DNA of 64,000 bases, from positions 1-64,000 of the forward strand of contig JAIORJ010000059.1 in NCBI GenBank assembly GCA_021108185.1. Direction: 5' to 3'. Position numbers and translations under genes: made by a program. This stretch comes from Methanococcoides sp. GTDB lineage: Archaea; Halobacteriota; Methanosarcinia; Methanosarcinales; Methanosarcinaceae. Below, one piece after another: positions 18,125-28,096 of this stretch. The notes under the pieces are model-generated. The model did not search any database. It saw nothing but the letters and a program-made list of their open reading frames with translations, and was not told the DNA's origin. Each line of letters starts with the position of its first letter. The first letter of the stretch is position 1.

Positions 18125-18239
18125 CCTCAATTGTTACCACCTGGCATTTTATTTATGTTTTTAAGGGAGGGGAATGACCGACCTTATGGACGGCCACGGT
18201 CTGAATATTACGTACCTGCCATTCTAGCCCGATCTCACC

Positions 18240-18857
18240 TTAAAGTGGAGCTACTGTCTTTCCAAAAACTGAATTTGTTACAAGCGCCAGAGATGTGTAC
18301 AGAGCTGAGATTCCAAGCAACAAGGTCATGTAACCTGCAAGTGAACCAATACCCATTCCGAAGTTTGCAGCTGCGTTAAGGAAGAATGTCAGAGTAAGAG
18401 TGATGAAAACGATGGTTATCGCTTTAACCCCAATCTTGAGTGTTACAAGCAGCAGTACAAAGGAAACAAGCCCCCATATGAATAGATAGAAGCCTATTGA
18501 AGTTGCACTGGCTACTCCAAGAACTCCGCTTGCAAGACCTGAGGACATCAAGATGAACGCAAAGGAGAACCAAAACAGACCAAATGCTGAAAAAGCAGTT
18601 GCACCGAATATATCTCCTTTTTTCCAGCCTTCTATACCCGCGAATACTTGTGCAAATCCTCCGAGGAAGATCGACATTGAGACGACCATTGTAGCGTCTG
18701 TGAAAAAACCTGACCCCATCATTCCCAGCATTATAGCTGCAAAACCAAGACCTGCAAATCCGAGTGGTGCATGATCTGCTGTTTTATCGATTATATGAAA
18801 TCCATCCGTAGGGTTACATAAAATACAGTTTTCTGGTATCTCTTCATTATTTGTCAA
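18240..18857 (-). CDS. AceP/YaaH-type transporter (GPR1/FUN34 family)
   Basis: 205 residues with six hydrophobic helices. APLGFAGLGFAAIMLG near the N-terminus fits the NPAPLGL/M motif of the acetate/succinate transporter family, and GGFAQVFAGIEGWKKGD is the well-conserved loop motif. Members exchange small carboxylates or ammonium across the membrane. It starts with TTG at 18857, preceded by an AGTGATC ribosome site. It lies between the CDF-like gene and the methanol genes on the same strand; a direct link with methanol growth is only contextual. Confidence 0.8.
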   Translation of the reverse strand: MTNNEEIPENCILCNPTDGFHIIDKTADHAPLGFAGLGFAAIMLGMMGSGFFTDATMVVSMSIFLGGFAQVFAGIEGWKKGDIFGATAFSAFGLFWFSFAFILMSSGLASGVLGVASATSIGFYLFIWGLVSFVLLLVTLKIGVKAITIVFITLTLTFFLNAAANFGMGIGSLAGYMTLLLGISALYTSLALVTNSVFGKTVAPL

Positions 18858-19015
18858 ATATGATCACTTCCGTTAGTTCGATTAACAATTTTTATAAACT
18901 ACAATAAATAATATTATAACTCGATATATACAAATGATTGTTAAATGTGATTCGGGGCAAACATGCACCCATTAATAAATATCAAAAAGACATAAAGGAG
19001 ATAAAGGAGTTTTAA

Positions 19016-19117
19016 ATGTCTGAATATCACCTCCAGTATTATTTTTTAGAAAGGGGTGTTTCTATGATTATAGGGATGAAGCTTACAAAATCGTGCAATA
19101 CACATTTTTCAAGGTGA
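19016..19117 (+). CDS. Possible 33-aa ORF with strong ribosome site
   Basis: On the plus strand ATG 19016 is preceded by AAAGGAG with proper spacing and reads 33 residues (starting MSEYHLQYYFLERG) to TGA at 19115-19117. An upstream GATATATAC could act as TATA box. It sits between divergent-free neighbours, before the mtaB1 terminator on the other strand. No family is recognised; it could also be chance. Confidence 0.3.
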   Translation: MSEYHLQYYFLERGVSMIIGMKLTKSCNTHFSR

Positions 19118-19122
19118 TGAAA

Positions 19123-19147
19123 GTAGCCCCGAGCAATACGGGGCTAC
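19123..19147 (-). terminator. Terminator of the mtaC1B1 operon
   Basis: GTAGCCCCG at 19123-19131 pairs perfectly with CGGGGCTAC at 19139-19147, loop of seven. It lies 33 bases beyond the mtaB1 stop. Confidence 0.7.
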
Positions 19148-19179
19148 AGTCCACGTTTGGAGACTTCGATGATAAATGC

Positions 19180-20565
19180 TTAGAGACCGTAGTTCTCTGG
19201 CAGGAAGACTTTAACTTCTTCCTTGTACTTGGTCATGCAATCGCTCATGAAAGTGTCCTGGTCGTCTGTGAGTGCCATAAGTGCAGCTTTTGCGTCTGCA
19301 AGGGCGCCCTTCTCGAACTTAGTGAGTTCGAGCTTGCCAGCTATGCCTTCTTCCATGATCTCTACTGACTTGATCGCAGCGTTCTTTGCACGGAGGTAAA
19401 TGTCATTACCGTCCTTGACAATAGCTTCGCCAACGCGGTATGCGTTGTCATATGCAAGAACATAGCCCTGTGGATCCCTGTACTTGTCAGAAAGCATAAA
19501 GAGATCCCTGAGGGTCTTTTCCTGACCTGTTGCAGTTGCTGTGTTCATCAAAGCACAGTCGTAAGCAAGGGACTCTGACCAGCACTGTACGGAAGTTCCA
19601 CCGAATTCTGCGTGGTATTCGACAGATTCATTTGACCAGAGGTCACAGCACTGCATGACAAGGTTACCCATGACATCGGAGTGTGCACATGTGGAAGACT
19701 TACCTTCCTGTGAGATAGGTACACCAGAGATAGCCTTTACGATGGTGTTCTCATATCCACAGTCCTTACCTGGGCCAATTGCACCAGCTTCGTATGCAGC
19801 AAGTGATCTTGGTGCAGAGATAGCCCTTGCGACAATAGCAAGTGTGTGTGCAAGGTTCTTGTCAAGAAGACCGCCACCAATGAACATTGCAGTGTTTGCT
19901 TCGGAACAGTCAGTGTCACCTGCAGAAACTACTCCGTGCTTCTTTGCAACAGAGGTGATCTCCTGCCAGATGAAGTCCATATCCATGGTACCAAGGCAGC
20001 CAATCGCATAGAGCATACCAGGTACATCGTTTCTCAAGATAGCATGATCGAATACTTCTTTACCACCCATTGTCTCAATGGAAAGCAGGTCAGCACCGTT
20101 TGCTGCAACTTCTTCAAAGGACTCCATCAGGACGTTGAACTTGTCTCCTCTAAGACCAAGGAAGTCACGGTCTTCACGGATGTCACCAGGGGTGTGTCTT
20201 AATGCACATTTGATGCCGTATTCATCGTGGAACTCTTCCATGATGGTCTTCTGTGCGTGTGCGACCTCTCCTCCCCATGTTGGGTTGTTGGTCATCTGCT
20301 CGACGTGTTCTGTCTCAAGGACAACAGCAGGGAAACCTACCTGGACCATACGGTTCATGATATCTGTGGTGATCCTCTGATATTCCTTGACGAGCTTCTC
20401 TTTTGATGCACCGGCTTCAGGCCTTGGTGCATAGTTAACTTCAGGTGTAGTGTATCCGCCACCGATCTCGAGTCCAAGTCCTGCTTTTACAGGATGCTTA
20501 CACTTACCAAAGACCATGTCATCTGCACTGTCATATGCCATTTTTGTATATCTGTTGATTGCCAT
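19180..20565 (-). CDS. mtaB: Methanol:corrinoid methyltransferase MtaB (copy 1)
   Basis: 461 residues, full length for the family. It carries the zinc-site cysteines in GDTDCSEANTAMF and GPGKDCGYENT and the acidic ligand region around ETMGGKEVFD. The enzyme binds methanol at Zn and methylates the Co(I) corrinoid in MtaC; the TIM barrel is cytoplasmic. ATG 20565 is chosen because GGTGA lies five bases before it (a GTG at 20574 lies within that site). Its partner mtaC ends 13 bases upstream. A strong terminator follows. Confidence 0.92.
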   Translation of the reverse strand: MAINRYTKMAYDSADDMVFGKCKHPVKAGLGLEIGGGYTTPEVNYAPRPEAGASKEKLVKEYQRITTDIMNRMVQVGFPAVVLETEHVEQMTNNPTWGGEVAHAQKTIMEEFHDEYGIKCALRHTPGDIREDRDFLGLRGDKFNVLMESFEEVAANGADLLSIETMGGKEVFDHAILRNDVPGMLYAIGCLGTMDMDFIWQEITSVAKKHGVVSAGDTDCSEANTAMFIGGGLLDKNLAHTLAIVARAISAPRSLAAYEAGAIGPGKDCGYENTIVKAISGVPISQEGKSSTCAHSDVMGNLVMQCCDLWSNESVEYHAEFGGTSVQCWSESLAYDCALMNTATATGQEKTLRDLFMLSDKYRDPQGYVLAYDNAYRVGEAIVKDGNDIYLRAKNAAIKSVEIMEEGIAGKLELTKFEKGALADAKAALMALTDDQDTFMSDCMTKYKEEVKVFLPENYGL

Positions 20566-20578
20566 TTTTCTCACCTGT

Positions 20579-21349
20579 TCAGTGTTTGTGGAATTCTTCT
20601 TTCAATGCACTAATGCTAGATCCTGCAAGGATCTTGTCAGCGATCTTAGGTGCGTCAGCAGCTTCTTCGCCATAAATACCCAATTCATAGGTAGATACGA
20701 AGTCCTGGTTAACAGCTCCACCACCACAGGCGAATGGAACATTAAGACCTGCTTCAAGTAACCTGTCGTTGACCGCTTTGAAAGCATACATTGTTGTGGT
20801 CATCAGTGCAGTACCTGTAAGCATGAGAGGTTTCTCTGCCTTGACAGCTGCAATGACCTCATCCACAGGAACATCACGGCCAAGGTCAACTACCTCATAT
20901 CCGTTTGCTCTGAGAAGTGCAGCAACTATTGTCTTACCGATGTCGTGAACATCTCCTTCTGCAACGTGGCAGACGACCTTGCCTTTTGAAACAGGTGTTT
21001 CATCTGACTGTGACTTACAGAACTCGATACCGTCGAGCATTGCATCTGCGGACATCATTACGTTTGGCAGGAAGATCGTTCCCTGATCATACAGATCAGT
21101 AACTACTTTCATACCCACCATTAGAGCATCGTCGATCAGAGCAATTGGGTTCTTTCCTGCTGCTATGGCTTTTTCAAGACCTTCGATAACGTCGTCTTCC
21201 TCACCGTCAAAGATTGCTACTGCAATTTGTCTGTATAACTCATCCTTAGGATAGAGTTCAGCTGCAGCATCTTCAGGCGTCATTGCCTTCTCCAATTTCA
21301 CATTATATCTTACCAGAATATCACTGGGGTCTATATCCAAACTGGTCAT
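20579..21349 (-). CDS. mtaC: Methanol corrinoid protein MtaC (copy 1)
   Basis: 256 residues. The N-terminal helical domain is followed by the B12-binding domain with EGDVHDIGKT, whose histidine is the lower cobalt ligand, and by VVDLGRDVPVDEV and CGGGAVN of the Rossmann-like fold. It carries the methyl group from MtaB to MtaA. It starts at ATG 21349 and is the first gene of the mtaC1B1 operon, preceded by a long AT-rich leader and spacer. Confidence 0.92.
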   Translation of the reverse strand: MTSLDIDPSDILVRYNVKLEKAMTPEDAAAELYPKDELYRQIAVAIFDGEEDDVIEGLEKAIAAGKNPIALIDDALMVGMKVVTDLYDQGTIFLPNVMMSADAMLDGIEFCKSQSDETPVSKGKVVCHVAEGDVHDIGKTIVAALLRANGYEVVDLGRDVPVDEVIAAVKAEKPLMLTGTALMTTTMYAFKAVNDRLLEAGLNVPFACGGGAVNQDFVSTYELGIYGEEAADAPKIADKILAGSSISALKEEFHKH

Positions 21350-21390
21350 GTTTTACTTCCTTTGTTTTTTTAAATATTAATTGAAGTGTT

Positions 21391-21408
21391 ATTCTTCTTG
21401 GGAAGAAT
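21391..21408 (-). promoter_or_regulatory. Leader hairpin upstream of mtaC1
   Basis: ATTCTTC at 21391-21397 pairs perfectly with GAAGAAT at 21402-21408 around TTGG. It lies about 42 bases before the mtaC1 start, inside the presumed 5' untranslated leader. It could be an RNA control element or an operator. Confidence 0.4.
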
Positions 21409-21470
21409 ACCACCCTCGATCCAATCATAGGATTTCGTTCTGAAAACCTATTCAAACGTCTCTCATTCCA

Positions 21471-21490
21471 GTATATAAATGTTTGTTTTT
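21471..21490 (-). promoter_or_regulatory. Candidate promoter of mtaC1B1
   Basis: On the minus strand an A-rich BRE-like stretch AAAAACAAAC (21490-21481) is followed by ATTTATATAC (21480-21471). Initiation would fall near 21450, giving a leader of about 100 bases. A second TATA-like site near 21504-21515 would give a longer leader. Confidence 0.4.
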
Positions 21491-22143
21491 GAAGCATATT
21501 ATATATAAGTATTACTATTTGATTAAAAAAATTTGCAAATGTAAAATAAAATGAAAATAAGCTTTATTGCTATCGAAAATATACAAAGAAACCAGCAATA
21601 TAAAAAACAAATGAAATAAATTTAGTAAATATGTTTATATAACAGTATTAATTTTGCTTTAAAAATAACTAATATATAAAACATTTGCAAAATTAAAATC
21701 TATAACCGATATCAATATACACAAATAAAGGCTAATGATACTTATTTTTCAAATTTGTCCATTGATTTTATAGAAATATAAACACTTTACAGTAGAAACT
21801 TATAAATATAACATTTCATAGTGCAATTTTGGTCAAATAAAAAGAAAACGACATCAATAAAAGGATTAACCAAAAATAGCAATTCAAGATCATTTTATCA
21901 TATCAACAAAATGAAACAATAATCTGTATATACACAATATATTAACTAATTAGTATATATACATATTAATTTATACATAATCGAGCAATACAAAACACTT
22001 AAATACTACATATTGAGGTATCAACGATCCAATCCAGAAAATGAAAATAAATAGCTGAAAATTTCATTGCATGACAAATGTACCAAACAAAAAAAGAAAA
22101 TGAGCCGTAAGATGGAGGGATGAAAGGCAAAAATTGAAAAACT
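21491..22143. other. AT-rich spacer between the two mtaCB pairs
   Basis: More than 600 bases with no supported gene on either strand. It is very AT-rich with many TATA-like words. It must hold the control region of mtaC1B1 and the trailer of mtaC2B2; no hairpin terminator is seen directly after mtaB2. Confidence 0.6.
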
Positions 22144-23532
22144 TCAGTAACCATAATTTTCAGGTCTGAAGCACTCCATCGTTGAAAATTTGTTCATATT
22201 CTCTTCAATAAACACATCCTTTTCATCAGTAAGTGAATGAAGGGACTTGATCGCCTTTGCAAGAGATGCTTTCTCAAAGCGCGAAAGTTCAAGCTGTCCA
22301 CGAGAACCTTCATCAACAATATTACATGCCTCGATCGCAGCATTCTTAGCACGTAGATAGATATCATTACCATCCTTTACGATCGATTCACCTATCCTAT
22401 AAGCATTATCGAATGCAAGTATGAATGCCTGAGGATCCCTATATCTGTCAGAGACCATGAAAACATCCCTGAAGACCTTCGCATATCCAGCCTCTATTGC
22501 CGTATTCATCATGGAGCAATCATAAGATAGGGTCTCTCCCCAACATTGAACACTTGTACCACCAAACTCACCACGGTACTCCACAGATTCATTGGACCAG
22601 AGATCACAACATTGCATAGCGAGATTACCCATTAAATCAGAGTGAGCGCAAGTTGAGCCCTTTCCTTCCTGTGAAATAGGGACACCAGAGATAGCCTTGA
22701 TTATAGTATTCTCATACCCACAATCTTTACCAGGACCAATAGCCCCTGCTTCATAGGCAGCAAGTGAACGCGGGGCCGAAACCGCTCTTGCCACAACAGC
22801 AAGAGTGTGAGCAAGCTTTCTGTCAAGTAGACCACCTGCAATGAACATTGCAGTATTAGCCTGAGAACAATCAGTATCTCCAGCAGCCACAACATCATGT
22901 TTCTTTGCTATTTTGCTAATATCTTCCCATATGAACTCGACATCAAGAGTGCCGAGGATACCTATTGAAAAAAGCACACCTGTGATATCGTTTCTTAATA
23001 TTGATGAATCAAAGACGCTCTTACCACCAAGTGATTCAATGGAAAGCATATCGGCTCCATTGGAAGCAACCTCTTCAAAAGATTCCAGTAACAGACCATA
23101 CGAGTCGCCCCTAAGATCGAGGGATTCTTTTCCGCCCCGAATATCAGCAGGCGTGTGGCGCAATGCACATTTGATGCCATATTCATCATAAAACTCTTCC
23201 ATAATGGTCTTCTGTTCATGTGCTATCTCAGCACCCCAGGACGGATTGACGGTCATTTGTTGCACATGTTCCGTTTCAAGCACCACAGAAGGAAAACCGA
23301 CCTGTACCATCCGTTGCAGGATATCAGTTGTGATCTTCTGGTATTCTGCAATAAGTTTCTCTTTAGACTCACCCGCTGCTGGCCTGGGCGCATAGTTAAC
23401 TTCCGCTGAAGTATATCCCGCTCCGATCTCCAGATCAAAACCGGTCTTAACAGGATGGATGGAATGTCCGAATACCATATCTTCGAAGTCATCATAAGCC
23501 ATTTTATTATAACGTTTTAAACTCAAACTCAT
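22144..23532 (-). CDS. mtaB: Methanol:corrinoid methyltransferase MtaB (copy 2)
   Basis: 462 residues, clearly a paralogue of copy 1 with the same zinc-site cysteines (GDTDCSQANTAMF, GPGKDCGYENT) and the same ending ENYGY against ENYGL. Differences are spread throughout, so the two pairs are old duplicates rather than a recent copy. A GAGGAGGA ribosome site immediately precedes ATG 23532. It lies six bases after mtaC2. In Methanosarcina, paralogous mtaCB operons are used under different growth conditions; the same may hold here. Confidence 0.92.
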   Translation of the reverse strand: MSLSLKRYNKMAYDDFEDMVFGHSIHPVKTGFDLEIGAGYTSAEVNYAPRPAAGESKEKLIAEYQKITTDILQRMVQVGFPSVVLETEHVQQMTVNPSWGAEIAHEQKTIMEEFYDEYGIKCALRHTPADIRGGKESLDLRGDSYGLLLESFEEVASNGADMLSIESLGGKSVFDSSILRNDITGVLFSIGILGTLDVEFIWEDISKIAKKHDVVAAGDTDCSQANTAMFIAGGLLDRKLAHTLAVVARAVSAPRSLAAYEAGAIGPGKDCGYENTIIKAISGVPISQEGKGSTCAHSDLMGNLAMQCCDLWSNESVEYRGEFGGTSVQCWGETLSYDCSMMNTAIEAGYAKVFRDVFMVSDRYRDPQAFILAFDNAYRIGESIVKDGNDIYLRAKNAAIEACNIVDEGSRGQLELSRFEKASLAKAIKSLHSLTDEKDVFIEENMNKFSTMECFRPENYGY

Positions 23533-23538
23533 TCCTCC

Positions 23539-24303
23539 TCAGTGTTTATGGAACTCCTTCCTGAGCTGGCCAATATTTAAGCCGTTGATGATAGCATCTG
23601 CGATCTTTGGTACGTCAGAAGCTTCTTCACAATAAAGGCCAAGTTCATACTGGGACACAAAATCCTGTGTTACGGCACCACCACCACACACAACAGGCAC
23701 ATTGATATCACTTTCAAGCAAGCGGGAATTCACATCCTTGAAACCAACCATAGTTGTCGTCATTAACGAAGTTCCCGTAAGCATAATGGGTTTTTCTCTT
23801 TTGACAGCCGCAATGACCTCTTCCACACAGACATCTTTCCCAAGGTCTACAACTTCATACCCCTTTGCTCTGAGAAGAACTGTCACGATCTTCTTACCAA
23901 TGTCATGGATGTCCCCTTCCACAACATAGGAAACGATCTTGCCTTTGTATTCATGCTCCTGACCGGATCGTTCTTTGCAATATTCAATACCTTCGATCAT
24001 TGCCTGCGCCGAAATAATGACATCCGGAAGGTAGAGAACGCCATCATCATAAAGAGTGGAAACTATTTCCATACCCACCATCAGTGCATTGTTAATAAGG
24101 TTCAGTGGATCAAGTCCATTATTGATCGCATTCTGGATACTTTCCACAACCTCATCTTCATCCCCCTCAAAGACAGCCTTTGCGACCTCCCTTATATTTT
24201 CTTCCACAGGGAATAATTTCTCAGCCACCTCTTCTGGGGTCATTTCTTTTTCCACTTTTACATTATATCGTACTAATATACGTTGAGGATTAATATCGAT
24301 CAC
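23539..24303 (-). CDS. mtaC: Methanol corrinoid protein MtaC (copy 2)
   Basis: 254 residues with the cobalt-ligand motif EGDIHDIGKK and VVDLGKDVCVEEV. It starts with GTG at 24303, supported by GGAGGG seven bases upstream. It begins the mtaC2B2 operon. The gap to the PAS/GAF gene upstream is about 120 bases, so the mtaC2 promoter must lie in that gap or further up. Confidence 0.92.
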   Translation of the reverse strand: MIDINPQRILVRYNVKVEKEMTPEEVAEKLFPVEENIREVAKAVFEGDEDEVVESIQNAINNGLDPLNLINNALMVGMEIVSTLYDDGVLYLPDVIISAQAMIEGIEYCKERSGQEHEYKGKIVSYVVEGDIHDIGKKIVTVLLRAKGYEVVDLGKDVCVEEVIAAVKREKPIMLTGTSLMTTTMVGFKDVNSRLLESDINVPVVCGGGAVTQDFVSQYELGLYCEEASDVPKIADAIINGLNIGQLRKEFHKH

Positions 24304-24423
24304 AACTTAGCCCTCCATTAAAATAATTAATATAAGTGCCTACAACTATACTGATGTGATAAGATAAATGCAAGCATGTGATAAAAATATTATTTGCCAG
24401 GCAGACAAAGCATGCAGGTCCCT

Positions 24424-27400
24424 TCAATTTATGCCAACCTCCCGACAGATAGCAATGATCGCATCCTGACGATTCCATTTACCCTTTTGCAATCTTGTTT
24501 CCACAGACATAAGCATGCCAGTACCTGTAACCAAAGGTAACCTGAACTCGACCTTATTACCTGCAAGTGCATCCCCAAAGAGCTTTGCTGCTTCGAGTAC
24601 CTTATTATGAGGATGCATTTTTATGAAATTCATGCCAGTGATCTCTTCTTTTGAGTGAGCTAGTTTTTTCGAGACTGCCTCATTGCTATATAGTACACAA
24701 CCCTCACTGTCCAGAACAAGGATCAGATCCTCAATACCATCAACGAGTGATTTAAGATCGTTCTGGTTCTTTTGCATATCGACTTCTGATTCAATGCGAC
24801 CGATGATGGAGCCCATCTGTTCAGCAACTGTTTCTACTGATGTACGAATATTGTACGGCATTTCATATTCAGTACGCGATGCAAGGAAAAGGACAGCCAC
24901 TTCTTCCTCCTGATATTTCACCGGGATCACTGCTGTTGCCAGCAGTCCTTCATCTACCCTGTTATCACGCTTTGTCACAGGATAGATATCGGAATACATT
25001 TTGTAGAGCGGATAACCCATCATGAAAAATCGACTCTGCATGGAATCTGCTGCGTAGTGAGAATTGCTTTTTACAAAATCTTGCGAAAGTCCTTTATGAG
25101 ATATAAGGTTCAATCCGCCATTGTCCTTGTCTATCAGATAGAGACTACCAGAATCGATACTATCTATATGTAAAGCAAATTCCAGAAGCTGGTCAAAGGT
25201 TTCCTGAAGGTCCCCTGAAGGAGTGAAGAAATTACCTACCTCGGACTCAATGTTCAAGAATTGATTGATCCTTTTACGCTCAGTGATATCCATGATGATA
25301 CCCTGTATATGGACAAGATCACCCTCTTCATCATACTGCGGAGTGGATCTTTCGACAACCCATCGAACATCATCAGACCTGGTTATTATCCTGTATTCGA
25401 GACGATATTCTGAAGCATTTTCTGCAAATTTTCGGGCAAAATAGCTGTGCACCCTTTCCGCATCAGACGGATGAATAATGTCACCGTATTGTAGTTTCCC
25501 AGAAAGAAAATCCGATGGAGAATATCCAAATGTATCGATGTTCTCAGAAACGAATTCAACTGGCCATCCCGACTTAGCATTCCAGAAAAATACAATTGCA
25601 GGACTGCTCTTGATAACTGTTTGTAATACCTTTTGTACTTCCAGTGAATCAAGCAGTTCCTGTTCTTTCTTTTTCTGCTCAGTTATATCACGTATAATAG
25701 CCATTACAGCAGGCTTACCCTGATCATATATGCGTGAAGGACTTATCTCAACAGGAACAGTTTCACCTTTACGATCAAGCAGATCCACCTCGAATTTATT
25801 AGAGCTGCTCTTCTGTTTTTCCATTATCTTCGAGAACTGCTTAGTCACCATTCGCCGATATTCAGGTGACAGATAAGAAGAAAAACTGGAGTTATGTACC
25901 TTTTGGGGACTGAAACCAATAATCTCACAGAACATTGAATTTACAAATTCCAACACATCATCACGAATTATGATAATGCCGTCATTCCCATTCTTAACGA
26001 GATTGGAGTATTTTTCTTCCGACACACGTAAAGCTTCATCAGCCTCCCTATGCTCGATTAGTTTTTTCATTTCCTGGATCAATAGTGCCAGGTTACGAGT
26101 ATCAAGATCATCATAAGGAGAATCTTTGTTGCCAACTCCCATAACGAATCGCTCACCTTCTTCGTTGGAGACAGGAATATCAAAATGACGTGTGATCGTA
26201 CCAGTTATATTATGGTCATTTTCCATTTCAAAAATATCATTCGGGTAATTTGAAAGCAAATATTTCCCACTTGAGCTCACTTTGATAACCCTGCTGGAAA
26301 TGTCAAACGGATAATCACCCAGGTCCTTGCTCAATTTGTATTGACCCTTTTCGTCTGTTAAAAGGAGGAAGACCATGTCAAAAGAGTTGTCTTCACGGAC
26401 ACTGACAAGATAACCTATATTGCTCTGAGTGAGTGTTGCAGCAGCCTCCAAAGTGAAATTTAATATGTCTTCAATGGATTCATCGGACATCTGGTTGAGT
26501 TCAAGAAGCGTCTCAAGACGAGACTCGTTTAGCTGGAGAGAACGTTCACCCATCTTCCACAGGGTGACATCTTCAAATATACCCATTCCACCCTGCAATG
26601 ATCCATCTATGATCAAAGAACTGAAAGTGACATGTAAGATAGAATTATTATCATTTACAATTAGGTGAACATCATCCTCATAGTTCCTTATCTTTCCCGA
26701 GATCACATCACTTATATCGCTACGAACATCTTTGTCACTAAAAAGATCGAGGACATTATAGCCTGCGATCACATTCCTTAAGTGATCGAATATCTCATTG
26801 AATACTTCATTTGAATTCGTTATAATTCCTTTCCGATCAAAACGAACTATACCTATGGGAGATTTTTCAAAGATTATCCTGAAGTTCTTTTCAGTGTCAA
26901 CAAGAGCTTTTTCTGCTTTTCTTTTTTCCCTAATATCATTTAAGTTCAGCATTACCGCAGACTGTCCTTCGTATTCAATGTATGAAGCAGTGACCTCCAC
27001 AGGAATTTCACCTTCAGTAAGCGAAACAATATTTGCTTCATAAATATTGGAGTCATTATTCTTGCTTGAAAGACATTTATTGTATTTTTTAGAGACCATT
27101 CTGCGATATTCAAGCGAAATATGATCAAGGAAAGGTGAACCAATGATATTGTCCTTTGACGAGCCTGTCAGTTCACAGAACTTCTTATTTGTATACCGTA
27201 TTTCATTGTCAAGGACAACAATTACTCCTTCATTGCCTTTTTCGATCAACGTTGAATATTGACCTTCGTATCGGGTAATTCCCTCTTCCGAGGTTTTCAA
27301 TTCGTCAATATATTCAAAGGTAACAAGAGCAACACAGCTGCCATCGTATCTGATCTGCCTTCCGTTGATCAGCACAGACCTTGTACCGGCATTGATAAAA

Positions 27401-27840
27401 TGATAGGTAAGTCCGAAGTCCTCAAGTAAGAAACCTTTTTTACAAACTCTGCTAAGCCTGTCAAACAGTTCAGGTGAATTTTTCTTAAAATCAACAAATG
27501 TATCAGTATCATTTCCCAAGAGTTCGGCAGGTTTGATCTTGAACATTTTATAGAATGAATCATTCGCATATATCAGGTTCAGATCAGGATCTAGTACCAT
27601 GATAGCATCTTTCAGAGATGCTACTATAGCCTCAAAATAGTTTCCGGGATCATCGGAAAAAGAGACAGAACTACAGCTAGCAGGTTCTGATATTTCATCA
27701 GACACAACTTTAGATGAAGTCTTTTTGACAGATATATTACCGGTCTTTTCCATGGAACTGTATATCTTATACATCTCCCGTTTTTGCGTTTTTTGATCTA
27801 AACGATTTATTGTTTCGGATATGGAATTTGTTTGTTTCAA
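24424..27840 (-). CDS. Giant PAS/GAF sensor array without output domain
   Basis: Up to 1138 residues. In order I see PAS near 68-170, PAS near 190-305, PAS near 315-430, GAF near 445-600, PAS near 610-730, PAS/PAC near 735-860 (VRWVVERSTPQYDEEG), GAF near 870-1010, and a final PAS near 1020-1130. The PAS boxes at 190 and 610 are very similar (YRRMVSKKYNK, YRRMVTKQFSK), hinting at internal duplication. No histidine kinase, ATPase, HTH or membrane helix follows: the protein ends in a PAS domain. It lies between mtaC2 and ramA, so it may regulate methanol genes through a partner. The TTG start at 27840 has no ribosome site; ATG 27774 or ATG 27750 are alternatives. Confidence 0.8.
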   Translation of the reverse strand: MKQTNSISETINRLDQKTQKREMYKIYSSMEKTGNISVKKTSSKVVSDEISEPASCSSVSFSDDPGNYFEAIVASLKDAIMVLDPDLNLIYANDSFYKMFKIKPAELLGNDTDTFVDFKKNSPELFDRLSRVCKKGFLLEDFGLTYHFINAGTRSVLINGRQIRYDGSCVALVTFEYIDELKTSEEGITRYEGQYSTLIEKGNEGVIVVLDNEIRYTNKKFCELTGSSKDNIIGSPFLDHISLEYRRMVSKKYNKCLSSKNNDSNIYEANIVSLTEGEIPVEVTASYIEYEGQSAVMLNLNDIREKRKAEKALVDTEKNFRIIFEKSPIGIVRFDRKGIITNSNEVFNEIFDHLRNVIAGYNVLDLFSDKDVRSDISDVISGKIRNYEDDVHLIVNDNNSILHVTFSSLIIDGSLQGGMGIFEDVTLWKMGERSLQLNESRLETLLELNQMSDESIEDILNFTLEAAATLTQSNIGYLVSVREDNSFDMVFLLLTDEKGQYKLSKDLGDYPFDISSRVIKVSSSGKYLLSNYPNDIFEMENDHNITGTITRHFDIPVSNEEGERFVMGVGNKDSPYDDLDTRNLALLIQEMKKLIEHREADEALRVSEEKYSNLVKNGNDGIIIIRDDVLEFVNSMFCEIIGFSPQKVHNSSFSSYLSPEYRRMVTKQFSKIMEKQKSSSNKFEVDLLDRKGETVPVEISPSRIYDQGKPAVMAIIRDITEQKKKEQELLDSLEVQKVLQTVIKSSPAIVFFWNAKSGWPVEFVSENIDTFGYSPSDFLSGKLQYGDIIHPSDAERVHSYFARKFAENASEYRLEYRIITRSDDVRWVVERSTPQYDEEGDLVHIQGIIMDITERKRINQFLNIESEVGNFFTPSGDLQETFDQLLEFALHIDSIDSGSLYLIDKDNGGLNLISHKGLSQDFVKSNSHYAADSMQSRFFMMGYPLYKMYSDIYPVTKRDNRVDEGLLATAVIPVKYQEEEVAVLFLASRTEYEMPYNIRTSVETVAEQMGSIIGRIESEVDMQKNQNDLKSLVDGIEDLILVLDSEGCVLYSNEAVSKKLAHSKEEITGMNFIKMHPHNKVLEAAKLFGDALAGNKVEFRLPLVTGTGMLMSVETRLQKGKWNRQDAIIAICREVGIN

Positions 27841-28096
27841 TTATATATTTGTTTTGAATCCTCTTATAACTAAACAACTCATGATTTATACATTATCTTC
27901 CACAAAGATAGAATATCCATATTTTGATGATCTTCCTGAACGAAAGAATTATCTTAAATCAATGAATAAATGAAATTGCTCACATCTAAGATCTATAGTA
28001 GCTTCCTTCGATCCAATCTGTTTACTTTTTAGATCTATATCCAGTACGTCAGTACAACAGGTGTGAGCAAATAATTCAATGTTCACCTCGTGAAAG

